NCBI RefSeq assembly: GCF_030272615.1
Contig: NC_081415.1
Location: forward strand, 371,607,809-371,671,808
Direction of reading: 5' to 3'
Origin: Cryptomeria japonica
Taxonomy: Eukaryota > Streptophyta > Pinopsida > Cupressales > Cupressaceae
DNA length: 64,000 nucleotides
Positions 22,806 through 32,515 of this stretch are shown here, in pieces (position 1 is the first letter of the stretch; each line of letters opens with the position of its first letter). Both the position numbers and the translations under genes were made by a program. The notes beneath the pieces are model-generated. The model ran no database searches and was not told the origin of the DNA. It was given only the letters and a program-made list of their open reading frames with translations.

Positions 22806-24200
22806 TATATGTGCATCTCTATTGTAAGTGACTGCTGAATATAAATGCAAAATTTTCATCGGCATGTTCCCTGATGTGATCTAGTTTACTTCCTTAAGAG
22901 ATGCACCAATGTTCTATTAACTACTGCGGTTTAACCATCTATTGCACATGTAAAGAGGCATACCTCTTCAACTTGGCCTCAATTCCTTCCTCCAAAAAAC
23001 CATGACTCTCGATCTCTAAAACAATGGATTCAGGAGAACTATAATTTACCCAAACAAAAGAGAATTTAAGGTTTTCTTGGATGGAATTTGTGTGCATATC
23101 TTATTACACCAATCACACATTTCTAAAATGATTGCTTTATAATTGGCTGATGTACTGCTAACTATGTATTTGAGTCAAACTATGGTTTCTATATGATGGA
23201 AACCAGTAATATGTTAATATGTTCTATAAATTTAATGTTTGTGTGCTTTTTTTTTTAATATTTTAACAAATTATATATTTTCAAATGTTCGATAAATTTG
23301 TTGATTTATTGCCGATTTTTTCCCGATTTTTTAAAAATTTTGGGCCAAAAGATTTATTGCTGATTAAGAGTTTTTCATCTTTGATATGAACATTTATTGA
23401 TCATTTCTAGCCAAAAATATCAGACAATATCAATCATGGAGGATTAAGTGTAAAGATTTTTTTCACCTAAACCAAAAAATGAGTGCATTATGAAAAGGGG
23501 GCTAGCCATTCAAGAAGGAAAAAATAAATTTAGGCTTTAGCACAGGCTTTTATATTCAAATCTTGAACATCTAAATTCAAAATAATTTTTTAGTTGGAGG
23601 GAAATTTTTTTATAGCTTTATGCAAATGACAATGTACTTTTTGTGCTAATTATAAATTTTGACGAATGCCCCTATAATCCTATTTACCACCAATCCATAT
23701 GTTTATGAAAGAAATACTCTCTCTTTATTCTGATTTAGGTCACCTCTAGTTATTACAAGTGGTATACCATTCAGTGGGAAATTTCAGTATGTAGATCTAC
23801 AAGCAAAGATGCCCTAATCATACATTTAGAAACTAGTGATATATACTGTAACACCAAGATTTTAAGGCCCAAATTATCCATTTCTCTTCATTATTTTTAT
23901 TGCTTTTCATATAATGAGACCATAGATAAATTGTAACCATCAATTTCAACTGATAAAAACTGACTACCATGAAAAAACCAACAGGATGCATGGTAAATTG
24001 GAAATGCAGAAACTGCCTTTAGTTACACATGAAAACAACCAGCAAGCGGAAATGCATCACTGTGCTGTTTGTTTAGTTTCTTCTTGAAAATTTCCATAAC
24101 CAGACTGAATGTCTCTTTCAGAATTGTAAAACAAGCGCAATTTCTAGATGCTTTACCAAATCCTTTGGATCATGTCATAATTATCCTAGTTTTTCAAGGT
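22806..24200. other. No gene seen
   Basis: AT-rich non-coding sequence up to the gap. The fragment TGTAACACCAAGATTTTAAGG near 23849 resembles an LTR start but could not be confirmed by a matching end or target duplication. Confidence 0.5.
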
Positions 24201-24700
24201 NNNNNNNNNNNNNNNNNNNNNNNNNNNNNNNNNNNNNNNNNNNNNNNNNNNNNNNNNNNNNNNNNNNNNNNNNNNNNNNNNNNNNNNNNNNNNNNNNNNN
24301 NNNNNNNNNNNNNNNNNNNNNNNNNNNNNNNNNNNNNNNNNNNNNNNNNNNNNNNNNNNNNNNNNNNNNNNNNNNNNNNNNNNNNNNNNNNNNNNNNNNN
24401 NNNNNNNNNNNNNNNNNNNNNNNNNNNNNNNNNNNNNNNNNNNNNNNNNNNNNNNNNNNNNNNNNNNNNNNNNNNNNNNNNNNNNNNNNNNNNNNNNNNN
24501 NNNNNNNNNNNNNNNNNNNNNNNNNNNNNNNNNNNNNNNNNNNNNNNNNNNNNNNNNNNNNNNNNNNNNNNNNNNNNNNNNNNNNNNNNNNNNNNNNNNN
24601 NNNNNNNNNNNNNNNNNNNNNNNNNNNNNNNNNNNNNNNNNNNNNNNNNNNNNNNNNNNNNNNNNNNNNNNNNNNNNNNNNNNNNNNNNNNNNNNNNNNN
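24201..24700. other. Assembly gap, 500 N
   Basis: Exactly 500 N, placed inside a chromovirus: the sequence to the right starts within the integrase core. The rest of pol is therefore missing from the window. Confidence 0.99.
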
Positions 24701-25677
24701 AGATTTTCTAAAATGGCATATTTAATACCCTGTAAGAAGACAACAGATGCAATGCATATAGCTGACCTATTTTTCAAGGAGTTGGTGAGACTAGATGGAT
24801 TACCTAAGAGCATAGTTTGTGATAGAGATACTAAGTTTGTTGGATATTTTTGGAGGACACTTTGGAAGAAGATGAAGACAAATTTGAAATTCAGTTCTAC
24901 TTTTCACCCACAGATTGATGGACAGACAAAAGTAGTAAACAGGAGTTTAGGAAACTTGTTAAGATGTTTAGTTGGAGAGAAAACCAGAAGTTGGGACTTG
25001 ATCCTTGCACAAGCAAAGTTCGCCTACAACAATTCAGTTTGAATACCGGAAGAACACCCTTTGAGATTGTTACCGGAATACACCCTAGAGGCATATCAAA
25101 GTTGAGAGACATCAGAAATGAAGATAAGAGTGCAGAAGCGAAAGAATTTGCAGAACATATGAAGATAGTACATACTCAGGTTAAGCAACATTTGAAGGAC
25201 ATGAACAAGTATAAGGAGAAAGCAAATAAAAAGAGGAGACACAAGGAATTTGAAGTTGGAGATGAAGTGATGGCGTATCTGAGAAAAGAAAGATTTCCAG
25301 TTGGAGCCTACAATAAGTTGAAGATGAAGAAGTTTGGACCTTGTAAGATCTTGAAGAAATTTAGTTCTGTAAATGCACATGAAGTGGAGTTACCGGATAC
25401 TTTGGGTATTTCACTTATATTCAACATTGCAGACCTACATCAGTATCATGAGGCAGAATTCAGTGAAGACAGTGCAACAGACTTGAAGAAGTAGATGCCC
25501 CAGAGGGTATCGGACCAAATTGAAGACATTTTGGATAGTAGAATTGGGTGCAACACCCGAGACAAACAACACAGAGAGTATCTTGTGAAGTGGAAAGGCA
25601 GACCAGTTGAATACTCATCATGGATTTCTCAGGCAGAAGCATACCATCTTGGTTTTCCTCTGACCCTTGCAAAGTGA
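24701..25677 (+). pseudogene. Ty3/gypsy chromovirus integrase C-terminus with chromodomain
   Basis: The frame begins in the integrase core, with [34 protein letters not shown] and FAYNNS. It continues after a frameshift near 25035 with the post-core region ([11 protein letters not shown], then [13 protein letters not shown]), a GPY/F-like module ([11 protein letters not shown]) and a C-terminal chromodomain (EDILDSR, REYLVKWKGRP, YSSWISQAEA). The chromodomain directs integration of chromoviruses to marked chromatin. A TAG at 25492 lies just before the chromodomain segment, and upstream pol is lost in the gap. The C-terminal chromodomain after a GPY/F module places it in the Tekay/Reina/Galadriel group rather than CRM. 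This copy is inactive. Confidence 0.88.
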
Positions 25678-26657
25678 GAGACTAACTTTTTCATCAACCT
25701 TGGATGTCTGATGTAGGAGCATCCTTGATTCTTGGCAATCTTGCATCAACCAAAAAACATTTTCTTTTTGTTTTGCTTGCTGTTTTGCAGTTTCAACATT
25801 TCTTTTTGTGTTTGTTTGCTTTTGCACATCGGACCTTGCGGAGCTGGATCCTTGATCCTTTGTCCGCGAGACTTTTGGATCTTTTTCCGGCAAGTTATCG
25901 CTTCCAGAATTTGGGATAGTTTTCTAGCTCAGAGCACCAAAACCACATGGACCTATTTGCTAATGGAGAATCTTGTGGATCTTTCTTGTAGCTTGCAGAG
26001 CCTAATTTCATTGCTTCCATCGTTCCTTGGCGTGTGGCTGACCTTCCCTTGGGTCCGCACATCATTCTATGATGTTTTCAGAAGGATTCCTTTGGTGGAG
26101 GCCGACTTGGTTGTTTTACACGTTACACCTTCATCGGCATTTGTTCCATCTTGGATCGACGCGGATCTTCCTTGAGTTATGAATGTCATATAAATCAATG
26201 TAATCAAGCAGATAGACAAAAGTTTTAGGCAAAAAGATAGAGATAAAAGATCCAGAGTTGGCTCGCATTCTTGCTTGGGCTCGAATACTATATTTGAGCA
26301 TGTTTGTAATCAGGCCTGTGTGCCGAATCTTGTAAGCCCGCATGTTGTCGGCTAGTTGTAATTGAATTCATGATATGATATAATCCAGATCTTGCATTGC
26401 CTCCATCGCGTTGAGTTGTTTGTGTTGTGTTTCATTTGCTGCACAGTTCAGACTGTTCTCTTTGAGGACTTACTCCTGCTGTGACTGCACCACTATATGC
26501 TTCCTCTTAGAGGCTATATCAGATCAATCTGCAAAGGAGAAAAAGGAAGGAATAAGTTATAAGGATCAGTGGATCAGAAAGAAGCAAGTAGCTTCAGACT
26601 TAAGAAGAATAGTTGCAGATTTATATATTGACCAGTATTGGGTATGATACATTAAGC
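25678..26657 (+). mobile_element. Probable 3' non-coding region and LTR of the chromovirus
   Basis: The sequence follows the chromodomain directly on the same strand and has no coding domain. A TGTAGGAGCATCC near 25714 could be the LTR start, but no clear polypurine tract precedes it. The far end was not found, and the target duplication of the next LINE begins at 26658. The assignment is mainly positional. Confidence 0.4.
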
Positions 26658-26917
26658 ATAGACCCTGATATTTTTTTTGATCAGTAAATAGAATTATATT
26701 CTATTAATCATCAAAAAATATACATCATCCGGTTTTCAAAAAAATATGTCGAAAGTTTTATGCATTATCAACAATGCCTGAATCCCTTAAACCTGAAGTA
26801 TCTTATCATTCAAACCCTACCCTCCCCTTCACATAATTCCCGATTTCCATTCTAAAACATCAAAAAGAGATAAGCAAAAAAGATTTTTAGAAACAGCTCC
26901 ATTTCATGGAGTAGAGA

Positions 26918-27757
26918 TTATCTCCTTTTGGAAGCCTCGGTTTGATTTGTTTGTTCATCTTCGTCCTTGATGTCGTCGTCGTGCACCTCGGGGGGAAATC
27001 CAATCCACAGTGTACGCTTGGTCTGTCTTTTTCTCTCCTTCCTTGGCTAGCCTCTCTTGTGCTTGGTTGGTGTAGAGCTTCCCGAATGGGAGGGTTTGGA
27101 TTCCCTACTTTCCCACTTTGACATCTCCATCCTCAATTCTTGCTTCTCCCACGACCTCAAAAATTCCTTCACGCCATGTAAACCAATTTGTGCAGCAGCG
27201 TGTCTTGCCTCCTTGTTACAACTAGCACTCCAAAAGAAGTATGGGTGCAACAGGGGTTTGAAGTTGCTTGCATACAACCATCCACCATTCGGGCACACAA
27301 AACCCACACCATCTCTGGTCATGCGAAGGAAACTATCTAGGCCGCCACACCATTCTTCTCTCACGCATCATCGGATTAACCATTCTGCTTGTTCTTTGCT
27401 TTCTAGTTCTAGACACCAAGCGACAAACATGGAGGCGACTTCAACGTTCGTCCGATACTTAAATTCCCCTTGCAAATACCCATCACCTAACACAATCTTC
27501 ACTTGCGTGAGAAATGTGTGTTCTTCAAAGAGGAAGATGATGGTCAGTCTCTCGTCCAAATTCGGCCCCCAAAACGCCATCATAGGCTGCGACGCTTTGA
27601 GGGAGAAGTTTGGCTCCATGCTTTCCTACTTCTCTACCCATTCGGCAAGGCTTTTTCTATGGCGAGAAAAAACTCATTGACATCTAAACAACTTAGCTTC
27701 TTGTTGTGGCCTACCCAAGAAGCTATCCCCGCCAACTTCGCGTACAATCGAGGTCAT
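26918..27757 (-). pseudogene. Extra ORF downstream of LINE RNase H, unknown, with stops
   Basis: From the ATG at 27757 a single frame can be read for 280 codons to a TAA at 26918. It is interrupted by four stops, TGA, TAG, TGA and TAG, and no frameshift is needed. The product would contain FWGPNLDERLTIIFLFEEHT, WCGGLDSFLRM and an acidic, Lys-rich tail ending near DDDIKDEDEQT. I do not recognise it. It lies between RNase H and the poly(A) end, inside the target duplications, so it moved with the LINE. It is either a third LINE ORF or a 3'-transduced piece of host DNA. Confidence 0.6.
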
Positions 27758-28006
27758 TTACTGCATTGATTCCTCAATGCGAGCCAAATTTAATGAGGGA
27801 GACGTTGTCTTCCCTCGCATGTGCAGGTAGGTGTATGTTGCTGCCTTCTATTTACCTCGCCACCCCGATTTGAAAATTGCCCCCATTTCCATGCCATAAT
27901 GATATGACATCATATCAACACGCATCTAAGTTGGCCGTCCTTTCATCCTTTGCATTAATGTCATTTGCTCACCTGACTTTTCATGGCATACTTACCGTTT
28001 GAGTGG

Positions 28007-28501
28007 CTAACCATTGGGAGTAAGTATTTCCCATTTGACTTCATCAACTTGGAGTTCAAATGCTTGGTTGGCACAATCATCCGCTTCTTGATTCCCTACT
28101 CTTAGAGTATGTGATATTTTGAAATTTTGGAAATCATTAAGGATTCTTCTTATCCACTTAACCTCCTTGTCAATCCTCCAATTTTGGGTTTCACCGTGGA
28201 TTAGAGCCTGCCTTATGACTTGAGAATCCCCTTCCAGATGAATCCTCTCCACCCCTAATCTTTTTACTAGCTGAATTGCCAGTGAAGCAGCTTTCACCTC
28301 CTCTTCATTGTTAGTGCCTTGAGATAGATGCTGTGTGCCTCTAGCTAGTATCACCCCATTGCAATCTTTGGCAATACATCCCGCACTAGATGGTCCCGAA
28401 TTACCTTGAGATGCACTGTCGAAATTGACCTTGATCCACCCTGGCTTCGGAGGTGGCCTAGTAGTAGGATTTGTTGTTGAAACTGGAGGATTAGCCCTCA
28501 A
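28007..28501 (-). CDS. LINE-type RNase H domain (RVT_3), 164 aa
   Basis: The open frame encodes a single RNase H fold of the plant type found at the C-terminus of L1-clade ORF2. It starts with a Pro-rich lead and WIKVNFDSASQGNSG. The acidic residues are in the expected order: D in NFDSAS, E in NNEEEVKAA, D in LEGDSQ and D in NQEADDCAN. RNase H removes RNA from the RNA-DNA hybrid in reverse transcription. The frame is intact, but the endonuclease and reverse transcriptase parts are absent because the element is 5'-truncated, so it is a remnant rather than a working gene. The first ATG is probably not a native start. Confidence 0.85.
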   Translation of the reverse strand: MRANPPVSTTNPTTRPPPKPGWIKVNFDSASQGNSGPSSAGCIAKDCNGVILARGTQHLSQGTNNEEEVKAASLAIQLVKRLGVERIHLEGDSQVIRQALIHGETQNWRIDKEVKWIRRILNDFQNFKISHTLRVGNQEADDCANQAFELQVDEVKWEILTPNG

Positions 28502-28601
28502 AGACCCATTAACGGGTGATAGACCCTGATATTGTTGATTTGTTATTTGGTCTTTCTAGTAGGAATGTATGCAGATAATCTATTGCTTCTAATATATATA
28601 T

Positions 28602-29145
28602 TGTAAGAATTGGCTATAGGTAGCCACCCAAGATCTAGAGACCAAATGGAAAGCACATAAACAAGAGAGAAAGAATGTGACGAGAATAAATTGTATTCCT
28701 ATCAATGATGCAATAGAATAGATCAACTGGATTATCAATGAATGTGCAATGAATATTAGATAGGAGACCCCTTGGTTATATAGCCAAGGTGAGAACATGG
28801 GAGTGCATAAGATTATGACAAGTGTCATAATCTCATGAAAAGAGACAAAAAATGACAACCTATCATCCCACCTAAAGTGGAAAGGTGATCAAATGATAAC
28901 ACCACAAAAGGTGGATCACCCACCAAAGATGGAAAAGTGCAACCACAAAAGGTGGATATGATAATGTGATAAAAGACACTAAAGGTGGAGATACCACAAA
29001 AAGTGGAAATGATAACATGATAATGCCACCTAAAGTGGAGATGTTCCAACAAACTCCTATGTGGCTCCCTAAGTAAGCTTAAGTGATGTGTAATTAGGAC
29101 CTAGGTGAAAAATAACCAAGGTAAAATACTTTAATTACACCAACA
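28602..29145 (-). mobile_element. Solo LTR (544 bp) with TATAT target duplication
   Basis: On the minus strand this starts TGTTGGTG (29145) and ends TCTTACA (28602). The flanks are TATAT at 28597-28601 and at 29146-29150. Those five bases are simple sequence, so the match is less telling than for B or C. A TATA box sits within CCTTGG-TTATATAG-CCAAGG (28770-28789), itself an imperfect palindrome, with ~170 bp to the 3' end. No internal region is attached. The family is not identified. Confidence 0.7.
28868..29038 (-). repeat. Seven mini-palindromes CCAC-n-GTGG in LTR U3
   Basis: Copies begin at 28868, 28902, 28920, 28943, 28977, 28994 and 29026. The forms are CCACCTAAAGTGG, CCACAAAAGGTGG, CCACCAAAGATGG, CCACAAAAGGTGG, CACTAAAGGTGG, CCACAAAAAGTGG and CCACCTAAAGTGG. 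Centres vary while most arms still pair. They lie upstream of the TATA box of this solo LTR. Confidence 0.85.
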
Positions 29146-29358
29146 TATATAAATGCATAACTAATGATGATAAGATCCCTTTAAAGCTTCAGCCAATCTG
29201 CCATCCCATTATGGACAAGAGATAATGCATATGAGGAAGGCAAGTAGTTAGGAAGCCATTCCGGTAGAGACATCCCGAGTGGGGTTCGGAGGCCGAATGA
29301 CGGTTATCATTCTGTGCCCTTGGGTTGGATGGAATGGCTTGAGGCACCTTGTATGATT

Positions 29359-29757
29359 TGTTAGAGCATAATAGCTATTAGTTGCTTTTTTACAACTAGT
29401 TACGCCTTTTTACTTAAGTTCACTTAGGAGTTTTTTTTTAGTTGTGCACCTAGTTTAACTTTTATGCATCTAGTTTAACTAGAGTTGAGCTTTATTTAGC
29501 TCCTCATGCTTGCACTTTAGTTTTCCTAAATTTAGCTCTGTGCTTTCTTTATAAGCACCTCATTGTACAATTGTAATTCATCCTGTAATTCTGTATTCTT
29601 TGCTTTTGAGTAATATAGCATTCTTTAGTGCAACTCTTTCTTGTGGAAGGTGTTCTTGTTTGCCATTTGATCTTGTAAGGAGCTTGTGTTGCAAAATTTA
29701 ACATGGTATCAGAGAATTGAAAATTCAACATGGTAGCAAAGCTTTAAAATTTCAACA
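29359..29757 (+). repeat. 5' LTR of the copia-like element
   Basis: The 399-bp LTR has TATA-like CTTTATAAGCACC near 29550. Its last ~60 bp contain three copies of a short unit of the form AAC-ATGGTA-CA-AG, so PBS-like sequence is embedded within the LTR end. Confidence 0.85.
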
Positions 29758-30639
29758 TGGTATCAAAGCGTGGATTCGGCAAACCCCTCTCAAGTTTTTG
29801 GGGTTTTTTTACTCAAAAGTATTACAAGGTCCTAGATTTGCTTTTTTGTGGATCTAGTCGTGGGTGAATTTTTTTATCAGCTTTGGAGCAAAATAGACAT
29901 CACCATCACGTTTGCAACATCAAAAAACCCCAAGATCAATTGTTTCGTTAAAATTCGAGTAGTTGAAAAATTAGGTCAAATTGGCTGAAGGCACATTTTT
30001 TGAGGCAAGTTTTGGAGGTAGCTGAAAAATCTGGTCCATTTGCGATGAAATGGATGTCGCCGTCGCGCTTAGAAGGCCCAAAAACCCTAAAATTGCCTAT
30101 CAAATCGATAAAATCGGAGGTCGTAAATTTTTTTGGTGAAAAATTTGGCTCACGTTTTTTCGTGCATTCGTATGGACGTACTGTATTGACGCGATAGAAA
30201 ATCAGCAAAAAAAAAACCTAGGTTCAAAATTCCCACGTAAGTTGAGAAAAAGTTTTCCATTGTTGATTTATTGATTTCAAAAAAAATTATAATGGGGTAC
30301 AATTTTTTAATAAAAAATGGGCTTTAAAACTTTAAAAAAAAAAAAAGGATTATTTTTTTTTAAAAGGGCAAATCATATTTTTTCACCCCATTCGTACCCT
30401 TTGCTGCATAGCAGCAAGTACTTCTACGTACCTTGCTTACATTAGCAGTTTTTGTGGCCTTTTTGGTGGGTTCCCTCTCTATTTAGCACCTTCTATTTTT
30501 AGTGACCCCTTTACTAAATTTGGCTGGAAGAATATTTTGGAGAATCTTTTTTGTGTAGAAGGTTTATTTTTTGCCACATCATCAAGGTGCCATGCTAGTA
30601 GGGTGACACATCAGCAGTTGATCAATCCTTTGATCAATT

Positions 30640-30910
30640 TGATCAGTTTGCCCTTTCAAGCTATAAAATGCAAGGTTCAGTTTTTTGCTCATAACTTTGT
30701 CATATGGGCTCCGTTTTTCGACTTTCGCATATTGTCGAAAAGCTCACTTCGATGCTGATTTGTACATGGTAGTTGTTTTGTCAAATTTTGCTCTAGGTGT
30801 CTGCTACAGGCCTCCAAAGTCAGACTTGTTTTTGTGCTTCTGGAGCCATAACTTGGGCAAATGAACTTTGTTTTTTGACTTCCGCACATCATCGGAAAGC
30901 TCTCGGAGTC
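30640..30910 (+). repeat. Imperfect internal duplication in the copia-like element
   Basis: The stretch ATAACTTTGTCATATGGGCT, followed by a T-rich line and CGCATATTGTCGAAAAGCTC, recurs about 165 bp later as ATAACTTGGGCAAATGAACT with CGCACATCATCGGAAAGCTC. It is non-coding. Confidence 0.6.
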
Positions 30911-32125
30911 ACCTATTCAGATTTGTTGTTATATTTTCCATATTTTGACCCAAGTAATTTTTATTCAGTCTTTGTGTTTCTACTTCATGGCTGATTACTT
31001 GGTCTTTTTGGCTCTTGGAAGCTTTTTGTCTGTAGTGGATGGCTTCTCTTGGGTTGCCCTAGATGTATTTGTAGCACTTTGCCCTATTTGGGCATTTTGA
31101 ACATCCTTTTCATGCACTTGTTTTCTTGTAGACACATTGAGATAAAGTGCCACTCTTGTGTATGGTTTTTGGGGATTTTGCACGTTTTGTCGTGCCTTAT
31201 TTTGTACATGCACTGTATTAGAAAGTGTGGGGTTGTGTAGTGCCTTTTGTTTTGCCATCACACCTTTGTCTAGTGAGTGTCCCTTAACGACAACATTGAA
31301 TCCTAGAGATTCTTGTCCCATGCGTGTGTGCATTGGTTGCATATCTTTTCTTAATTGCAGGTACTTTCTTGAGCACTTTCAGATTCTCCTACAGGCCCTT
31401 CATGTTGACACATAGTTTCAGTGGACCTGTCATGCCTCTCACTTGTCAGCATTATGCGGGGATTTCTACTGTTGGTGTTAATGTTTCCTTGGTTTCGCTT
31501 TGGAGTTAGAGACTCTTGCATTCTAGCTTTGGAGGCAACCTTCCATGTTCTGGTGTTGATCAATGCTCTTCAAACTAATGGCCTTGTATTTTTGACTAGC
31601 AGTTTATTTTTGCATGGTTGAGTAGTGTTGTTGGGGTCACTAGTGCAGATTTATGTGCCATCTGTATCTTTGATTGTCAGATGTTTTTGTGTTTGTTTGT
31701 CTTCTAATTGTTCGAGTAGTGTTGTTGGGTGCACTCATGCGGATTATTGTCTTTTTAATCTTGATCATCGTCTTGGTTTCAGAGGAGGTTCTTCATTCAA
31801 CACCAAAGCAGTTATCATTCGACAGTTGTTTGCAGTTTCTGTGTGCTTTAAGGATGTTCTTCATGTCCCTATTCTTTTGGGACATTTTCTTGATGGCTTC
31901 TTAGTCCTTCATTCCTTTTTTAGCAGTTAATATGTTTTCATGTATTGCATCTCTCACTTTTGGAGATGAATTTTTTCCCACGTGCTTTTTCTCCTTTTCT
32001 CTGCTTAGAGAGATTTCATTGGTTTGTACATGGGTACCTAATCAGGGCTTTTGTTGTCGGGGTCCATTTCTGCATTCATGCATTTAGAGTTTTTCTACTC
32101 ACCCTAAGTTTCACTTAAGGGGGGG

Positions 32126-32510
32126 TGTTAGAGCATATTTAGCTATTAGTTGCTTTTTTACAACTAGTTATGCTTTTTTGTTTAAGTTCACTTAGTAGTG
32201 CTTTTTTAGTTGTGCATCTAGTTTAGCTTTTATGCATCTAGTTTAGCTAGAGTTGAGCTTTATTTAGCTCCTCATGCTTGCATTTTAGTTCTTCTAAATT
32301 TAGCTCTATGCTTTCTTTATAAGCACCTCATTGTACAATTGTAATTCATCCTGTAATTTTGTATTCTTTGCTTTTGAGTAATATAACATTCTTTTGTGGA
32401 AGTTGTTCTTGTTTGCCGTTTGATCTTGCAAGGAGCTTGTTTTGTGAAATTCAACATGGTATTAGAGCTTTGAAAATTCAACATGGTAGCAAAGCTTTAA
32501 AACTTCAACA
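32126..32510 (+). repeat. 3' LTR of the copia-like element
   Basis: The 385-bp copy matches 29359-29757 with scattered substitutions and small indels. It follows the polypurine tract and includes the PBS-like repeats before the final AACTTCAACA, which shows that these repeats belong to the LTR. Confidence 0.85.
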
Positions 32511-32515
32511 TGATC

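Larger units (their letters stand above)
26673..28518 (-). mobile_element. 5'-truncated LINE with 15-bp target duplications
   Basis: The same 15 bp, ATAGACCCTGATATT, occur at 26658-26672 and 28519-28533, flanking this segment exactly. On the minus strand the segment starts just before an RNase H frame and ends in a run of A (plus-strand T run at 26671-26678), as expected of target-primed reverse transcription. Everything upstream of RNase H is missing, which is ordinary 5' truncation. The segment carries RNase H (28501-28007) and a second decayed frame (27757-26918). Confidence 0.9.
29359..32510 (+). mobile_element. Non-autonomous copia-like LTR element (3.15 kb)
   Basis: Two LTRs, 29359-29757 and 32126-32510, start TGTTAGAGCAT and end TTCAACA. 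The primer site TGGTATCAAAGC (29758) is one mismatch from the usual tRNA-iMet complement TGGTATCAGAGC. A polypurine tract, AAGGGGGGG (32118-32125), adjoins the 3' LTR. Flanks are TGATT (29354-29358) and TGATC (32511-32515), a 4-of-5 target duplication. The LTRs differ at many positions, so the copy is not recent. The 2.4-kb interior has no gag or pol; short frames in it are chance. It would depend on proteins of an autonomous copia element. Confidence 0.88.

Noticed and set aside
27057-27680. 207-codon plus-strand frame
   Set aside because: It is the complement of the LINE 3' ORF, which is better supported by position, strand and stop pattern.
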